NCBI RefSeq assembly: GCF_001730525.1
Contig: NZ_MDFN01000035.1
Coordinates: 1-51,683 of the forward strand
Direction: 5' to 3'
Length of the DNA stretch: 51,683 nucleotides
Source of the DNA: Arcticibacter eurypsychrophilus
Lineage (GTDB): Bacteria; Bacteroidota; Bacteroidia; Sphingobacteriales; Sphingobacteriaceae
This document shows positions 34,749-44,733 of the stretch, piece by piece (position 1 is the stretch's first letter; each line of letters starts with the position of its first letter). The position numbers and the translations under genes are program-made. Below the pieces are notes generated by a model. That model did no database searches, was not told the DNA's origin, and worked only from the letters and a program-made list of their open reading frames with translations.

Positions 34749-36611
34749 ATGACACCAATACGAAATGTAAAGTATTTTTATCGCCTATCTCTAGCACTAG
34801 CCTTATTGCTCATCAGTACAGAGAGAATTTACTCCCAAAGAGTGATGGAAAATCTAAGCCGTGGGCTAATAGCTGTTAACCAGGGGGAAGGGAAAGTTTA
34901 TATCGGGTGGCGCTTGTTTGGCACCGATCAGGAGGATATATCCTTCAACTTATACCGTTCATCTGCGGCTAAGGCACCAATCAAGATTAATAAGGAGCCA
35001 ATTTTAGTAAGTACAAATTATGTAGATGAAACAGTTGATACCAAACAGCAAAACGACTATTTTATAAAGCCTGTGCTTAATGGGGCAGAGGGTGTAGCAA
35101 GTAAATCTTTTACTTTGCCTGCCAACTCAGCGGTTCAGCAGTATCTTTCTATCCCTCTACAAACCCCTCTTGGTTATAGCCCCAATGATGCCTCTACGGC
35201 TGACCTGGACGGTGATGGTGATTACGAAATTGTGCTGCATCAAACCGGAAAAGGAGCGGATAATAGTTTCAAAGGTTTTACAGATCCTCCGATTTTTCAG
35301 GCTTATAAGATGGATGGAACACTATTGTGGTCTATAAATCTGGGGAAGAATATCAGAGAAGGAGCTCATTATACCCAGTTTATGGTTTATGATCTGGACG
35401 GAGATGGAAAAGCGGAATTCGCATGTAAAACTGCCGATGGAACAGTTGATGCAAAGGGTAAAGTTATTGGCGATTCAACGAAAGATTACCGGAATAAAGA
35501 TGGCAAAATCTTGGATGGACCTGAATATTTTACCATTTTTAGCGGACAAACAGGTGAAATTCTTGCTACTACGGATTATATTCCGTCCCGATATCCAACA
35601 GCTGGTTGGGGAGGACATGGCGGAAACGGTGGAACAGACAATAACGGAAATCGTGTAGATCGTTTTACTGCTTGTATCGCTTATCTCGATGGCAAACTGC
35701 CTAGTGTGGTGATGTGTCGTGGCTATTATGGTCGTAGCGTATTAGCCGCATGGGATTGGAGAGATGGTAAACTCACATCACGCTGGGTGTTTGATTCCAA
35801 AAATGCAGATAATCCTTTCTCCGGACAAGGGTACCATACGGTAAGTGTCGCAGATGTAGATCAGGATGGTAAAGATGAGATCATATATGGATCTATGGTG
35901 GTTGACGATAATGGTAAAGGGCTGTTTTCGACCGGATTAAGGCATGGTGATGCCTTGCATGTTACCGATCTCGATCCCTCCAAGCCTGGACTTGAAGTCT
36001 TTGGTGTCCATGAAATAGAAGAACGTACCAAAGGAGCTGGTGTAGCATTATATAATGCTAAAACTGGGGAGATCTATTGGAAAGGTTCCATGGATCAGGA
36101 CGTAGGCAGAGGAGTTGCTGATGATATTGATCCTGAGAATCCTGGTGCAGAGATGTGGTGGTCCGGCTCAAACGGTTTATTCAATATGAAAGGAACGCGC
36201 ATAGGAGAAAATCCTTCCTCCACTAACTTCCTGATCTGGTGGGACGGTGACTTGTCCCGGGAGCTTCTGAATGGAAACTATATCGATAAGTATAAAAAGG
36301 GAAGAATCTTTACAGCTGAGGGGTGCGTTTCGAATAACGGGACAAAATCCAATCCCGTATTAAGTGCTGATCTTTTTGGTGACTGGAGAGAGGAAGTTAT
36401 ATTCCGTACCCAGGATAATAAGGAACTTCGAATTTTTACCACAACTATCCCTACTGAGCACCGGCTGTATACCCTGATGCATGATCCGCAATACCGTTTA
36501 AGTGTTGCCTGGCAGAATGTAGGGTATAATCAACCACCACATACCAGTTTTCTCCTTGGAACAGGCATGCAAAAAGCGCCAAAACCTAATATTATTCTGA
36601 CTCACAAATAG
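34749..36611 (+). CDS. PL11 rhamnogalacturonan lyase
   Basis: A 620-aa secreted lyase of family PL11, which cleaves the rhamnose-galacturonate backbone of rhamnogalacturonan I by beta-elimination and leaves unsaturated galacturonate ends. Signal peptide about residues 1-29. Order: N-terminal beta domain (RVMENLSRGLIAVNQG to VYIGWRLFG), then the eight-bladed propeller with calcium-binding loops such as DLDGDGDYEIVLHQTGKG and DLDGDGKAEFACKTADGT, GYYGRSVLAAWDW, GYHTVSVADVDQDGKDEIIYG, HGDALHVTDLDP, and the C-terminal LFGDWREEVIFR with MHDPQYRLSVAWQN. Length is normal. This gene best identifies the PUL's target. Confidence 0.97.
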   Translation: MTPIRNVKYFYRLSLALALLLISTERIYSQRVMENLSRGLIAVNQGEGKVYIGWRLFGTDQEDISFNLYRSSAAKAPIKINKEPILVSTNYVDETVDTKQQNDYFIKPVLNGAEGVASKSFTLPANSAVQQYLSIPLQTPLGYSPNDASTADLDGDGDYEIVLHQTGKGADNSFKGFTDPPIFQAYKMDGTLLWSINLGKNIREGAHYTQFMVYDLDGDGKAEFACKTADGTVDAKGKVIGDSTKDYRNKDGKILDGPEYFTIFSGQTGEILATTDYIPSRYPTAGWGGHGGNGGTDNNGNRVDRFTACIAYLDGKLPSVVMCRGYYGRSVLAAWDWRDGKLTSRWVFDSKNADNPFSGQGYHTVSVADVDQDGKDEIIYGSMVVDDNGKGLFSTGLRHGDALHVTDLDPSKPGLEVFGVHEIEERTKGAGVALYNAKTGEIYWKGSMDQDVGRGVADDIDPENPGAEMWWSGSNGLFNMKGTRIGENPSSTNFLIWWDGDLSRELLNGNYIDKYKKGRIFTAEGCVSNNGTKSNPVLSADLFGDWREEVIFRTQDNKELRIFTTTIPTEHRLYTLMHDPQYRLSVAWQNVGYNQPPHTSFLLGTGMQKAPKPNIILTHK

Positions 36612-36737
36612 CGACAATGAATTCAATAATAACTTCCTTGGTGTCCAACGAATGCGGAAAGTGTTACTGGTGGAAATGTAGATTTTAGTTAAGGTCCAGT
36701 TTGAATAAATAATAAATACTAGATAAAATATTAAAAA

Positions 36738-37505
36738 ATGTTCAATAAAAAGAGATCAATATTCCTGCTGATTGTTTTATTTGCAGTATCCCTTGCCTTT
36801 ATAAATAAAGAGAAACCAACGTTATTTATTATTGGAGACTCAACGGTAAGGAATACAAATCCATCTTATATGGGTTGGGGGACAGCAATCGCTGAGCTTT
36901 TCGATACAACAAAAATCAATGTCACCAATCATGCTATGGCAGGCAGAAGTACCCGAACATTCATAAAAGAGGGCCGTTGGGCAAAGGTAGATTCCATGCT
37001 TAAACCGGGAGATTATGTTATGATGCAATTCGGACATAATGAAGGAAGTACCCCTGATACCAACAAAGCCGGATACAGAGGGGTATTAAAAGGAACCGGA
37101 GAAGAAACAAAAGAACTCATCTGGCCTGATGGTAAGCCCGAAACCGTACATACCTACGGTTGGTACATCCGCCAATTTATTCATGATGCAAAAGCGAAAG
37201 GTGCCATTCCAATTGTGCTTTCTATGATCCCCAGAAATGAATGGAAAGATAATAAAGTCATTCGTGCCAACAACGATTACGGAAAATGGGCTAAAGAGGT
37301 AGCACAACAAGAAGGTGCCTGTTTTATTGACCTGAACGCAATAACTGCAGATAAATATGATAAAATGGGTCCGGTGAAAGTAAAAGCCTTGTTTCCATCT
37401 GATCATACACATACCGATTCCATAGGAGCAAAAATTAATGCTGAATCTGTTGTCAAAGGATTAAAAAAACAAAGAAAAATTTCATTAAACGCCTATCGTA
37501 AATAA
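36738..37505 (+). CDS. Rhamnogalacturonan acetylesterase, CE12 (single domain)
   Basis: A 255-aa SGNH esterase of CE12, short form without an accessory domain. Seen: IGDSTV (32-37, Ser35 nucleophile), GRSTRTF (69-75), FGHNE (98-102), and the Asp222/His225 pair in SDHTHTD. All catalytic residues are canonical, in contrast to the GNST variant of the first CE12 at 24242. The N-terminus has one hydrophobic helix (residues 8-22) acting as signal peptide or anchor. It probably deacetylates rhamnogalacturonan fragments in the periplasm, next to PL11, which lies 126 bases upstream with no terminator in between. Confidence 0.93.
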   Translation: MFNKKRSIFLLIVLFAVSLAFINKEKPTLFIIGDSTVRNTNPSYMGWGTAIAELFDTTKINVTNHAMAGRSTRTFIKEGRWAKVDSMLKPGDYVMMQFGHNEGSTPDTNKAGYRGVLKGTGEETKELIWPDGKPETVHTYGWYIRQFIHDAKAKGAIPIVLSMIPRNEWKDNKVIRANNDYGKWAKEVAQQEGACFIDLNAITADKYDKMGPVKVKALFPSDHTHTDSIGAKINAESVVKGLKKQRKISLNAYRK

Positions 37506-37609
37506 CGAAGGGAAGCAGTATCAATTCCCCACAGTAACCGTAATTTTACACCACCTGATTGAAATAAATATGCCATTGGAGACAATTGAGGCAATATGTT
37601 AAGTCAAAA

Positions 37610-37654
37610 CAGGATGCTACAGGTTGCAAATGGGGAAAAATAATAGTAAAATAG
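37610..37654 (+). promoter_or_regulatory. PUL promoter 3 (second GH105 unit) with CAGG-N6-CAGG activator site
   Basis: CAGG (37610-37613) and CAGG (37620-37623) as a 10-bp direct repeat, then TTG (37624-37626), 20 bases, and TAAAATAG (37647-37654). From CAGG through TTGC, 17 of 18 bases equal promoter 1. The -7 is weak (4 of 6 fixed positions) but sits at exactly the same distance. Confidence 0.65.
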
Positions 37655-37715
37655 TCCCAGAAACCTATTTATCCCAGATTAAACCCCTGTTATAAATGAA
37701 CCAATTCTTCATCAT

Positions 37716-38864
37716 ATGATTAAATACACGTCTGATTTTCTTACAAAATCAATCACCGCAATTCTGTTTTTGGGATTCTTATCCTTGAACTTATCTGCAC
37801 AGCAACTGCCTAAGAAAAAACAGGTGCTCAAAAAAATGCGTCTTGCCAATGAATACTTTATGAAAAAATGGCCTGATGCAGGGAAGGAAATTGTAACGAA
37901 CAAAACAAGACCCAGTAATATCTGGACCCGTGGCGTGTATTATGAAGGACTTATGGAACTTTACAGGGTTGACAAGCAAAAAAAATACTATGATTATGCA
38001 GTTCAATTTGGAGAAAAGCATAATTGGGGATTAAGAACCGGCGATACTACACATAACGCCGATGACCAGACTTGCGGACAGACCTATATTGATCTTTATA
38101 TGATCGACCCCAAACCTGAACGTATTGCCAAGATAAAATCATCTATAGATCACATGGTGAACAGTCCCAAAGTGGACGACTGGCACTGGATCGATGCCCT
38201 TCAGATGGCGATGCCGGTGTTTACCCGTTTAGGCGTGGTATACAAAGACACCAAGTACTTTGATAAGATGTATGAAATATACAGCTACTCCAAATACAAA
38301 CATGGTGGAAACGGGCTATACAACCAGGCAGACAAATTATGGTGGAGAGACAAGGACTTTGTGCCACCATATAAGGAACCCAATGGGGAAGATTGTTACT
38401 GGTCCAGAGGGAACGGATGGGTTGTAGCAGCACTGGTACGCACATTACAACAACTTCCTAAATCTGATCCTCACTATAATGAATATATGCAGGATTACAA
38501 AGACATGGTGAAGGCATTGCTTCCTATCCAGCGGTCAGACGGTTTCTGGAACGTAAGTCTACACGATTCAACCAATTTTGGTGGAAAAGAAACTTCAGGA
38601 ACAGCTTTATTTGCCTATGGTATGGCATGGGGCATCAATAATGGAATACTCAGCCGGGAAATATATCTTCCTGTTGTGATCCATGCATGGAATGCAATGG
38701 CAAAAGAAGCCATTCATTCCGATGGATTTATCGGGTATCTTCAGGGTACAGGAAAAGAACCTAAAGACGGTCAGCCTGTAAGTTATACCTCCAAACCCGA
38801 TTTCGAAGATTATGGTTTAGGATGCTTTCTTCTGGCCGGAAGCGAGGTTTACAAATTGAAATAA
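37716..38864 (+). CDS. GH105 unsaturated rhamnogalacturonyl hydrolase (YteR type)
   Basis: A 382-aa secreted enzyme (signal peptide 1-28) of GH105, which hydrates and removes the unsaturated galacturonate from rhamnogalacturonan oligosaccharides made by PL11. Seen: NIWTRGVYYEGLMELY (68-83), HNADDQTCGQTYIDLY (113-128) with the catalytic Asp region, DDWHWIDALQMAMPVF (154-169), CYWSRGNGWVVAALVR, and the late SGTALFAYGMAWGINNGIL. It is closer to the characterised YteR group than the enzyme at 20450. It has its own PUL-type promoter and is closed by a hairpin. Confidence 0.95.
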   Translation: MIKYTSDFLTKSITAILFLGFLSLNLSAQQLPKKKQVLKKMRLANEYFMKKWPDAGKEIVTNKTRPSNIWTRGVYYEGLMELYRVDKQKKYYDYAVQFGEKHNWGLRTGDTTHNADDQTCGQTYIDLYMIDPKPERIAKIKSSIDHMVNSPKVDDWHWIDALQMAMPVFTRLGVVYKDTKYFDKMYEIYSYSKYKHGGNGLYNQADKLWWRDKDFVPPYKEPNGEDCYWSRGNGWVVAALVRTLQQLPKSDPHYNEYMQDYKDMVKALLPIQRSDGFWNVSLHDSTNFGGKETSGTALFAYGMAWGINNGILSREIYLPVVIHAWNAMAKEAIHSDGFIGYLQGTGKEPKDGQPVSYTSKPDFEDYGLGCFLLAGSEVYKLK

Positions 38865-38868
38865 TATA

Positions 38869-38899
38869 AAAAGAAGGGTCTTCTAACGGCCCTTCTTTT
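38869..38899. terminator. Hairpin after the second GH105 gene
   Basis: Perfect 10-bp stem (38869-38878 with 38890-38899) with A-run and T-run at its ends. It ends only 15 bases before the GH31 start, so GH31 and the genes behind it may depend on read-through. Confidence 0.75.
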
Positions 38900-38914
38900 C
38901 TCCAGATAATAACC

Positions 38915-41380
38915 ATGTCTAAATTATTGAGTACAATATTTTTAGTAATTGCATTAATGGCGACTGCCTCGGCGCAGACCTCCATAGGAAACTATCGATC
39001 CGGTTTCAAAAAACAAGGGCAAACGGTATATTTCTCCAATCAAAATGCCGATATAAAACTGGAGTTTTGCACGCCCTCTATGTTTAGAGTACGAACCAGT
39101 TGGAGCAGAGTATTTGAGGAAAATGAACCCTGGATGGTTATCAAATATAACTGGGCCGCATTTCCTTTACAAACAGCCGAAAAAAGCGACCATTTCCTTA
39201 TTCAAACAGCCAGTTTAGATATAAAAGTTTACAAAACACCCTTTCGCATTGATGTACTGACTAAAGAAGGAAAGATGCTTTCTTCAGAGTCTGCCGTTAA
39301 CGGTGGAGCAACAACAGAGGCAAACGCAGTTATTTCTACCAAACAGATGTTGCCAGATGAACATTTCTTTGGCTTTGGCGAGCGGATGGATTTTACCGAT
39401 CAACGGAATAAAAAGATACGTCTTAATGTAGGCAGGGGCAAAGGGAGACCTCATGCCATCGGTGCATACAATATTCAGGAAGCAAATTATTCCCCTGTGC
39501 CCTTTTTTATGAGTACCAGAGGGTATGGTATTTTCCTGCATAACTCCTTTGCTACAGAATGGGACATGGGATTATCACAAAATGATAGGTACAGCTTTAA
39601 AGCCGTCGATGGCGAACTGGATTACTATTTCATGTATGGTCCAGATTTTCCTACTATTCTTGCTCAATATACCAGCCTAACCGGAAAACCTCCATTGCTT
39701 CCTCAATATGCCCTTGGCTTACATGTCGGTACGTATAGTGGGGGGACATGGGGACACGATAAACTAACTTCTCAAAACTATGTGGTCGCATTAGCGAAGA
39801 AGTTTAGAGAACTCGGAATTCCAGCTGATCTCTTATGGCTGGATTCTACCTGGCGGATCTTTGGAAAAGTTGGAGGCAACGGGGCTACCTCTTTTGAATG
39901 GAGAGATTCGTTCAAAGATCCCAAGAAAATGTTCGACAGTGTATATGCCATGAATTATAAGATGGTTGGTCTGCATTTACGTCCTCGTTTAGACAATGGA
40001 ATTAAACTTGACCTTCTGGATCAGGCGAGGAAGAAAGGTTTTGTATATCCCGAACCAAATAGCAAAGGTGAATTCGTTAACTTTTTTGATCAGAAGTCAG
40101 TAAACTGGTGGTGGAATAATGGGGTAATGAAAGTGGCTTCCCAGGGAGCTATGTTCCTCAAAACAGATGAAGGCAGCGCTTTTGGTGGCCTTGCTAATGA
40201 AAGTAATAAGACTGGTCCTACCGATAAGGTGGCTCAGAAACTTCATAATGTGTTTCCAATCGCCTACGCGAAAGCCCCTTATGAGAAGTTCCAAGAGTTT
40301 AATAAAGTACGTGGACTTAACCAAACGCGCGAAGGTTATGCCGGGATCCAACGATACCCTTATATTTTTGCTGGTGACTGGCCTAGCGAATGGCAATATT
40401 TCGCTCCTGTTATTAAAGCAGGATTAAATATTGGTTTATCCGGTGTAAGTTACTGGTCTCATTGCATGGGTGGATTTGAACGTGCAGCAGACCCCGAATT
40501 ATATATTCGTTGGGTACAGTTTGGCATGTTCAGCCCCGTAGCCATGGTATTCGGTATGGATCATCCCGGATATAAAGAACCTTGGAACTACGGTGAGCAA
40601 GCTCTTGCCAACTTTAAAAAGTACGATCTGCTCCGTTACCGTTTAATTCCTTACATCTACAGCAACTTTTATGTCAGCTATAAAACCGGTCTGCCTCTTA
40701 TGCGCGCGCTGGTATTGGAACATCAAAATGATGAAAATGTGTATGACATAGGCGATCAGTATATGTTTGGTACAGATATGATGGTATGTCCGGTCACAAC
40801 CAAAGGGGCCGTTACCCGAAGTGTATATCTCCCTGAAGGAACCTGGTTTGACTACTGGACCGGAAAAAAATACAATGGTAAAGAATACGTACATGTTGTA
40901 GCGCCTCTGGATACGATTCCTTTATTCGTTAAAGCGGGAGCCATTATTCCAATGCAACCCGAAATGAGTTATTTTGCTGAAAAAGCGGTGGATGTAATCA
41001 CGCTTGATATCTTCCCTTCCGCAAATTCAGAATTTAACTTTTATGAAGACGATGGTGTAAGTTTAAAGTATCAGCAGGATGTTCATGCACTGACTAAAAT
41101 AACGGCATCTTTGCTTCAGAGTTCCTTCAAACTAACTATTGATAAACCAGTTGGAAAATTTGCACCTTCAATGCATCAATACCTAGCCAAAATACATTGG
41201 GATAATGCAAAAGGCCCATCCTCGATCACTGAAAATGGACTAATATTGAAGGAAGCATCCAGTGCTGATGCCTTACAAAAGGCAGCTGGCTGGTATTACG
41301 ATGTTAAAGAAAACATCCTTTGGTTGAAAGCCAATACAACGAACAAAGAAAGTATATCCATAGCAGTAGGTGTTAAATAA
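38915..41380 (+). CDS. GH31 family alpha-glycosidase
   Basis: An 821-aa secreted GH31 enzyme (signal peptide 1-20). It has the N-terminal galactose-mutarotase-like domain with EHFFGFGERMDF, the catalytic barrel with LPQYALGLHVGTYSGG and ADLLWLDSTW, nucleophile Asp418 in FLKTDEGSAFG, acid/base Asp488 in FAGDWPSEWQ, SGVSYWSHCMGGF, and C-terminal beta domains. Family activities include alpha-glucosidase, alpha-xylosidase and alpha-galactosidase. GDWPSEW differs from the usual GDN-x-(S/A)-x-W only in the third position. The substrate in pectin is unclear. It is followed by GH2 after 6 bases. Confidence 0.93.
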   Translation: MSKLLSTIFLVIALMATASAQTSIGNYRSGFKKQGQTVYFSNQNADIKLEFCTPSMFRVRTSWSRVFEENEPWMVIKYNWAAFPLQTAEKSDHFLIQTASLDIKVYKTPFRIDVLTKEGKMLSSESAVNGGATTEANAVISTKQMLPDEHFFGFGERMDFTDQRNKKIRLNVGRGKGRPHAIGAYNIQEANYSPVPFFMSTRGYGIFLHNSFATEWDMGLSQNDRYSFKAVDGELDYYFMYGPDFPTILAQYTSLTGKPPLLPQYALGLHVGTYSGGTWGHDKLTSQNYVVALAKKFRELGIPADLLWLDSTWRIFGKVGGNGATSFEWRDSFKDPKKMFDSVYAMNYKMVGLHLRPRLDNGIKLDLLDQARKKGFVYPEPNSKGEFVNFFDQKSVNWWWNNGVMKVASQGAMFLKTDEGSAFGGLANESNKTGPTDKVAQKLHNVFPIAYAKAPYEKFQEFNKVRGLNQTREGYAGIQRYPYIFAGDWPSEWQYFAPVIKAGLNIGLSGVSYWSHCMGGFERAADPELYIRWVQFGMFSPVAMVFGMDHPGYKEPWNYGEQALANFKKYDLLRYRLIPYIYSNFYVSYKTGLPLMRALVLEHQNDENVYDIGDQYMFGTDMMVCPVTTKGAVTRSVYLPEGTWFDYWTGKKYNGKEYVHVVAPLDTIPLFVKAGAIIPMQPEMSYFAEKAVDVITLDIFPSANSEFNFYEDDGVSLKYQQDVHALTKITASLLQSSFKLTIDKPVGKFAPSMHQYLAKIHWDNAKGPSSITENGLILKEASSADALQKAAGWYYDVKENILWLKANTTNKESISIAVGVK

Positions 41381-41386
41381 CTTCTA

Positions 41387-44300
41387 ATGAACCGATTAAA
41401 AATTGTAACACTATTTATTCTGATTTCAGGCTTAGCCTCAGGATTTAACCAAGTTTTTGCCCAGCGCATGAAGTATAATTTTAATTCAGGATGGAAGCTC
41501 TTTGTAGGCGACCAGAAAGATGCGGGAAGCATTCAATTTGACGATTCACAATGGAAATCCATTTCTCTGCCTCATGCCTTCAATGAGGATGACGCCTTTA
41601 AAGTGGCTATTGACCTGCATACTACCGGCATCGTCTGGTATCGGAAACATTTTAAACTTCCCAAAGAATACACCGGACAAAAGGTTTTTCTTGAATTTGA
41701 AGGAATTAAACAGGCGGGCGATTTCTACCTCAATGGAAAGTTTATCGGAAAACATGAAAATGGTGTAATGGCCTTTGGCTTTGATATTACAGATCAAATG
41801 AAATATGGCTTTCAAGAGAATGTGCTCTCTGTCCGCATTGACAATTCATGGGATTATAGAGAGGTGGCAACAAATTCCACCTTTCAGTGGAGCAATAAAA
41901 ACTTCAATGCAAACTATGGTGGTATTCCCAAAAATGTATTCCTCCATACTGCCGGCAAGCTCTTTCAAACCCTCCCGTTGTACTCCATGTTAAAGACCAC
42001 AGGAACCTATATCTATGCTAAAGACTACAATATAACTGCTAAATCGGCCACTGTTACTGCTGAGTCAGAAGTTAAAAACGAATATACTACACCGAAGACC
42101 TTTACCTTTGAAGTGGCTGTTGTAGACATGCAAGGCAAAACTATTCAAGTATTTAATTCCGAAGCAACCACCCTTGCACCTCAGGAAACTAAGATCGTAA
42201 AAGCGAGCGCTAAGATAGACAATCTAAACTTCTGGAGTTGGGGATACGGCTATTTATACACCGTATCAACCACGTTAAAAGTGGATGGTAAACCGGTAGA
42301 TGTGGTACAAACCAAAACAGGCTTTCGCAAAACCGAATTCACCAAGGGAATGGTTACCTTAAACGACCGTGTACTTCAAATGAAAGGGTATGCACAACGT
42401 ACGAGCAATGAATGGCCAGCTGTCGGCATGTCTGTTCCCGCCTGGATGAGTGATTTCAGCAATCAGCTGATGCTCGAAAGTAATGCTAACCTGGTTCGCT
42501 GGATGCACATCACCCCTTGGAAGCAGGATGTCGAATCATGCGACCGTTTGGGTTTAATTCAATCTATGCAGGCAGGTGACGCTGAAAAAGATGTAGAAGG
42601 TGTACGATGGGATCAGCGTACAAGGTTGATGCGTGATGCCATAATTTATAACCGCAACAATCCAAGTATCCTATTTTATGAGTGTGGCAATGAGTCTATC
42701 TCCGAGCCACATATGCAAGCCATGAAAGATATCAGGGATCAATACGATCCCAATGGAGGAAGAGCCATAGGTTCAAGGGAAATGCTGAATAGCAAAGTAG
42801 CCGAATACGGTGGCGAAATGTTATACATCAATAAAAGTGCTCATATCCCTATGTGGGCAATGGAGTATTCCAGAGATGAAGGACTCCGTAAATATTGGGA
42901 TGAGTTTTCACCCCCTTTTCACAAAAATGGAGAGGGTCCTTTATACAAGGGAGCGGACGCAAGTATCTACAACCGCAACCAGGATACCCACGCTATGGAA
43001 AATGTGGCACGTTGGTATGACTATTGGAGAGAACGTCCCGGTACAGGTGAACGCTCTAGCGCAGGTGGCGTAAACATTATCTTTTCTGATTCCAACACCC
43101 ATTTCAGAGGGGCAGAAAATTACCGTAGGAGTGGCGAAGTAGATGCCATGCGCATCTTAAAAGATGGATACTATGCTCATCAAGTGATGTGGGATGGATG
43201 GGTCGATATTGAAAACCCCCGCATTCATATTATTGGTCATTGGAACTATCAGCCAGAAACAAAAAAAGATATTCATGTCATTTCAAGTGGCGAGAAAGTG
43301 GAGCTTTTTATAAATAACGAATCAAAGGGATTTGGCGAACAAAGTAGCCGCTTCCTATATACCTTTAAAAATATTCAATGGCAACCAGGTACGTTATCTG
43401 CTGTGGCTTATGACGCACAGGGTAAGAAATTGTGTGCAGAAGAAATCAAGACAGCAGGTAAACCAAACGGAATACGTTTAACACTGCATCAGAGCCCTAT
43501 TGGACTTCAAGCAGATGGTGCAGATATGGCCCTGGTTGATGTAGAGGTAGTTGATGCAAAAGGCAATCGTTGCCCAACCGCTTTAAACATGATTAACTTC
43601 AAATTAGAAGGTGCCGCAGAATGGCGTGGTGGAATTGCTCAAGGACCTGAGAACTATATTCTTGCCAAGAGTCTGCCGGTAGAAGGTGGCGTGAACCGTG
43701 TCATCATCCGTTCAAATACAAAAGCCGGAAAGATCGTTGTTAGTGCCAATGCCGAAGGCCTAAAGAGTGCAACCATCGCTTTCGCCTCTAAACCGGTGAA
43801 ACAGACGGACGGACTCTCACTTCAATTGCCCTCTTATGGCTTGTCATCCTACTTGAAAAGGGGACCTACTCCTTTATCTCCATCTTACAAGGTGTCCCGC
43901 GTTGCTGTAAAAATTACAAGCGCTGCTGCCGGTGCTAATAATGATCAGGCTGGTGCAAGTTATGATGATAATGAACTGTCTGACTGGGTAAATGATGGTC
44001 AGCTTTCTACCGCATGGGTCAATTATACGCTTGAACGATCAGCTCCAATATCTGAGGTGACTATGAAGGTGAATAACTTCCGTTCCCGCAGTTATCCTAT
44101 CCGGATTACGATTGATGGAAAAGAAGTGTTTAGGGATTCTACACAAAGAAGTCTGGGTTACTTCACAGCTAAATTTAAACCTCAAACGGGAAAAACTCTG
44201 AAGATTGAAATGTATAAGGCAACGACTGAAACTAACAATGCCGCTGTCGGAGTAGAGATCACAGGTAAAAAACTGGATGATGGTGTAAGCAGGGATGATA

Positions 44301-44398
44301 GTAAATCTAAAGGAACCTTCAGCATTGTCGAGTTGGAGATCTATGAACGTGTAGCTGAAAATTCGGGGTTACTGGTAAACGATATAAAACAAAAATAG
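41387..44398 (+). CDS. GH2 family enzyme with C-terminal carbohydrate-binding-like region
   Basis: A 1003-aa secreted GH2 protein (signal peptide 1-26). Domains: jelly roll (about 28-190), immunoglobulin-like domain (about 205-318), TIM barrel (about 320-600) with acid/base Glu436 in YECGNES and nucleophile Glu493 in WAMEYSRDE, two further beta domains (about 610-800, of the DUF4982 kind), and a C-terminal discoidin-like part (about 835-985). It differs from the GH2 at 28237 in architecture and probably in substrate; beta-galactosidase is the default guess for this PUL. Six bases after GH31 and 2 bases before rhaM, so clearly in one operon. Confidence 0.9.
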   Translation: MNRLKIVTLFILISGLASGFNQVFAQRMKYNFNSGWKLFVGDQKDAGSIQFDDSQWKSISLPHAFNEDDAFKVAIDLHTTGIVWYRKHFKLPKEYTGQKVFLEFEGIKQAGDFYLNGKFIGKHENGVMAFGFDITDQMKYGFQENVLSVRIDNSWDYREVATNSTFQWSNKNFNANYGGIPKNVFLHTAGKLFQTLPLYSMLKTTGTYIYAKDYNITAKSATVTAESEVKNEYTTPKTFTFEVAVVDMQGKTIQVFNSEATTLAPQETKIVKASAKIDNLNFWSWGYGYLYTVSTTLKVDGKPVDVVQTKTGFRKTEFTKGMVTLNDRVLQMKGYAQRTSNEWPAVGMSVPAWMSDFSNQLMLESNANLVRWMHITPWKQDVESCDRLGLIQSMQAGDAEKDVEGVRWDQRTRLMRDAIIYNRNNPSILFYECGNESISEPHMQAMKDIRDQYDPNGGRAIGSREMLNSKVAEYGGEMLYINKSAHIPMWAMEYSRDEGLRKYWDEFSPPFHKNGEGPLYKGADASIYNRNQDTHAMENVARWYDYWRERPGTGERSSAGGVNIIFSDSNTHFRGAENYRRSGEVDAMRILKDGYYAHQVMWDGWVDIENPRIHIIGHWNYQPETKKDIHVISSGEKVELFINNESKGFGEQSSRFLYTFKNIQWQPGTLSAVAYDAQGKKLCAEEIKTAGKPNGIRLTLHQSPIGLQADGADMALVDVEVVDAKGNRCPTALNMINFKLEGAAEWRGGIAQGPENYILAKSLPVEGGVNRVIIRSNTKAGKIVVSANAEGLKSATIAFASKPVKQTDGLSLQLPSYGLSSYLKRGPTPLSPSYKVSRVAVKITSAAAGANNDQAGASYDDNELSDWVNDGQLSTAWVNYTLERSAPISEVTMKVNNFRSRSYPIRITIDGKEVFRDSTQRSLGYFTAKFKPQTGKTLKIEMYKATTETNNAAVGVEITGKKLDDGVSRDDSKSKGTFSIVELEIYERVAENSGLLVNDIKQK

Positions 44399-44400
44399 TA

Positions 44401-44715
44401 ATGGATAAAGTTGCTTTTAAGATGAAACTGAAGCCTGGCTTCAAAGATGAATATAAAAAACGCCATGATGAAATATGGCCGGAACTCAAAAAATTGTTAA
44501 AGGAAAATGGTGTAAGCGATTATACCATTTTCCTGGACGAAGAAACAGATACCCTTTTTGCAGTACAACTCCAGCAGGAAGGCCAGTCCTCGCAGGATCT
44601 TGGTACCACAGCAATTGTACAAAAGTGGTGGACCTATATGGCCGATATCATGGATACCCATGCCGACCATTCACCGATAAGTATTCCACTTTTAAAAGTA
44701 TTTCATATGGATTAA
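44401..44715 (+). CDS. rhaM: L-rhamnose mutarotase
   Basis: A 104-aa cytoplasmic enzyme that interconverts the anomers of L-rhamnose so that the pathway isomerase can use them. Seen: KMKLKPGFKDEYKKRHDEIWPEL near the start, with Tyr18 and His22 at the places of the catalytic pair in the E. coli enzyme, and KWWTYMADIMDTH in the second half. Length is exactly that of the family. It lies 2 bases after the GH2 stop codon and 18 bases before GH42. Its presence shows that free L-rhamnose is an expected end product of this PUL. Confidence 0.95.
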   Translation: MDKVAFKMKLKPGFKDEYKKRHDEIWPELKKLLKENGVSDYTIFLDEETDTLFAVQLQQEGQSSQDLGTTAIVQKWWTYMADIMDTHADHSPISIPLLKVFHMD

Positions 44716-44733
44716 AATTCCTAATTTGTATCC

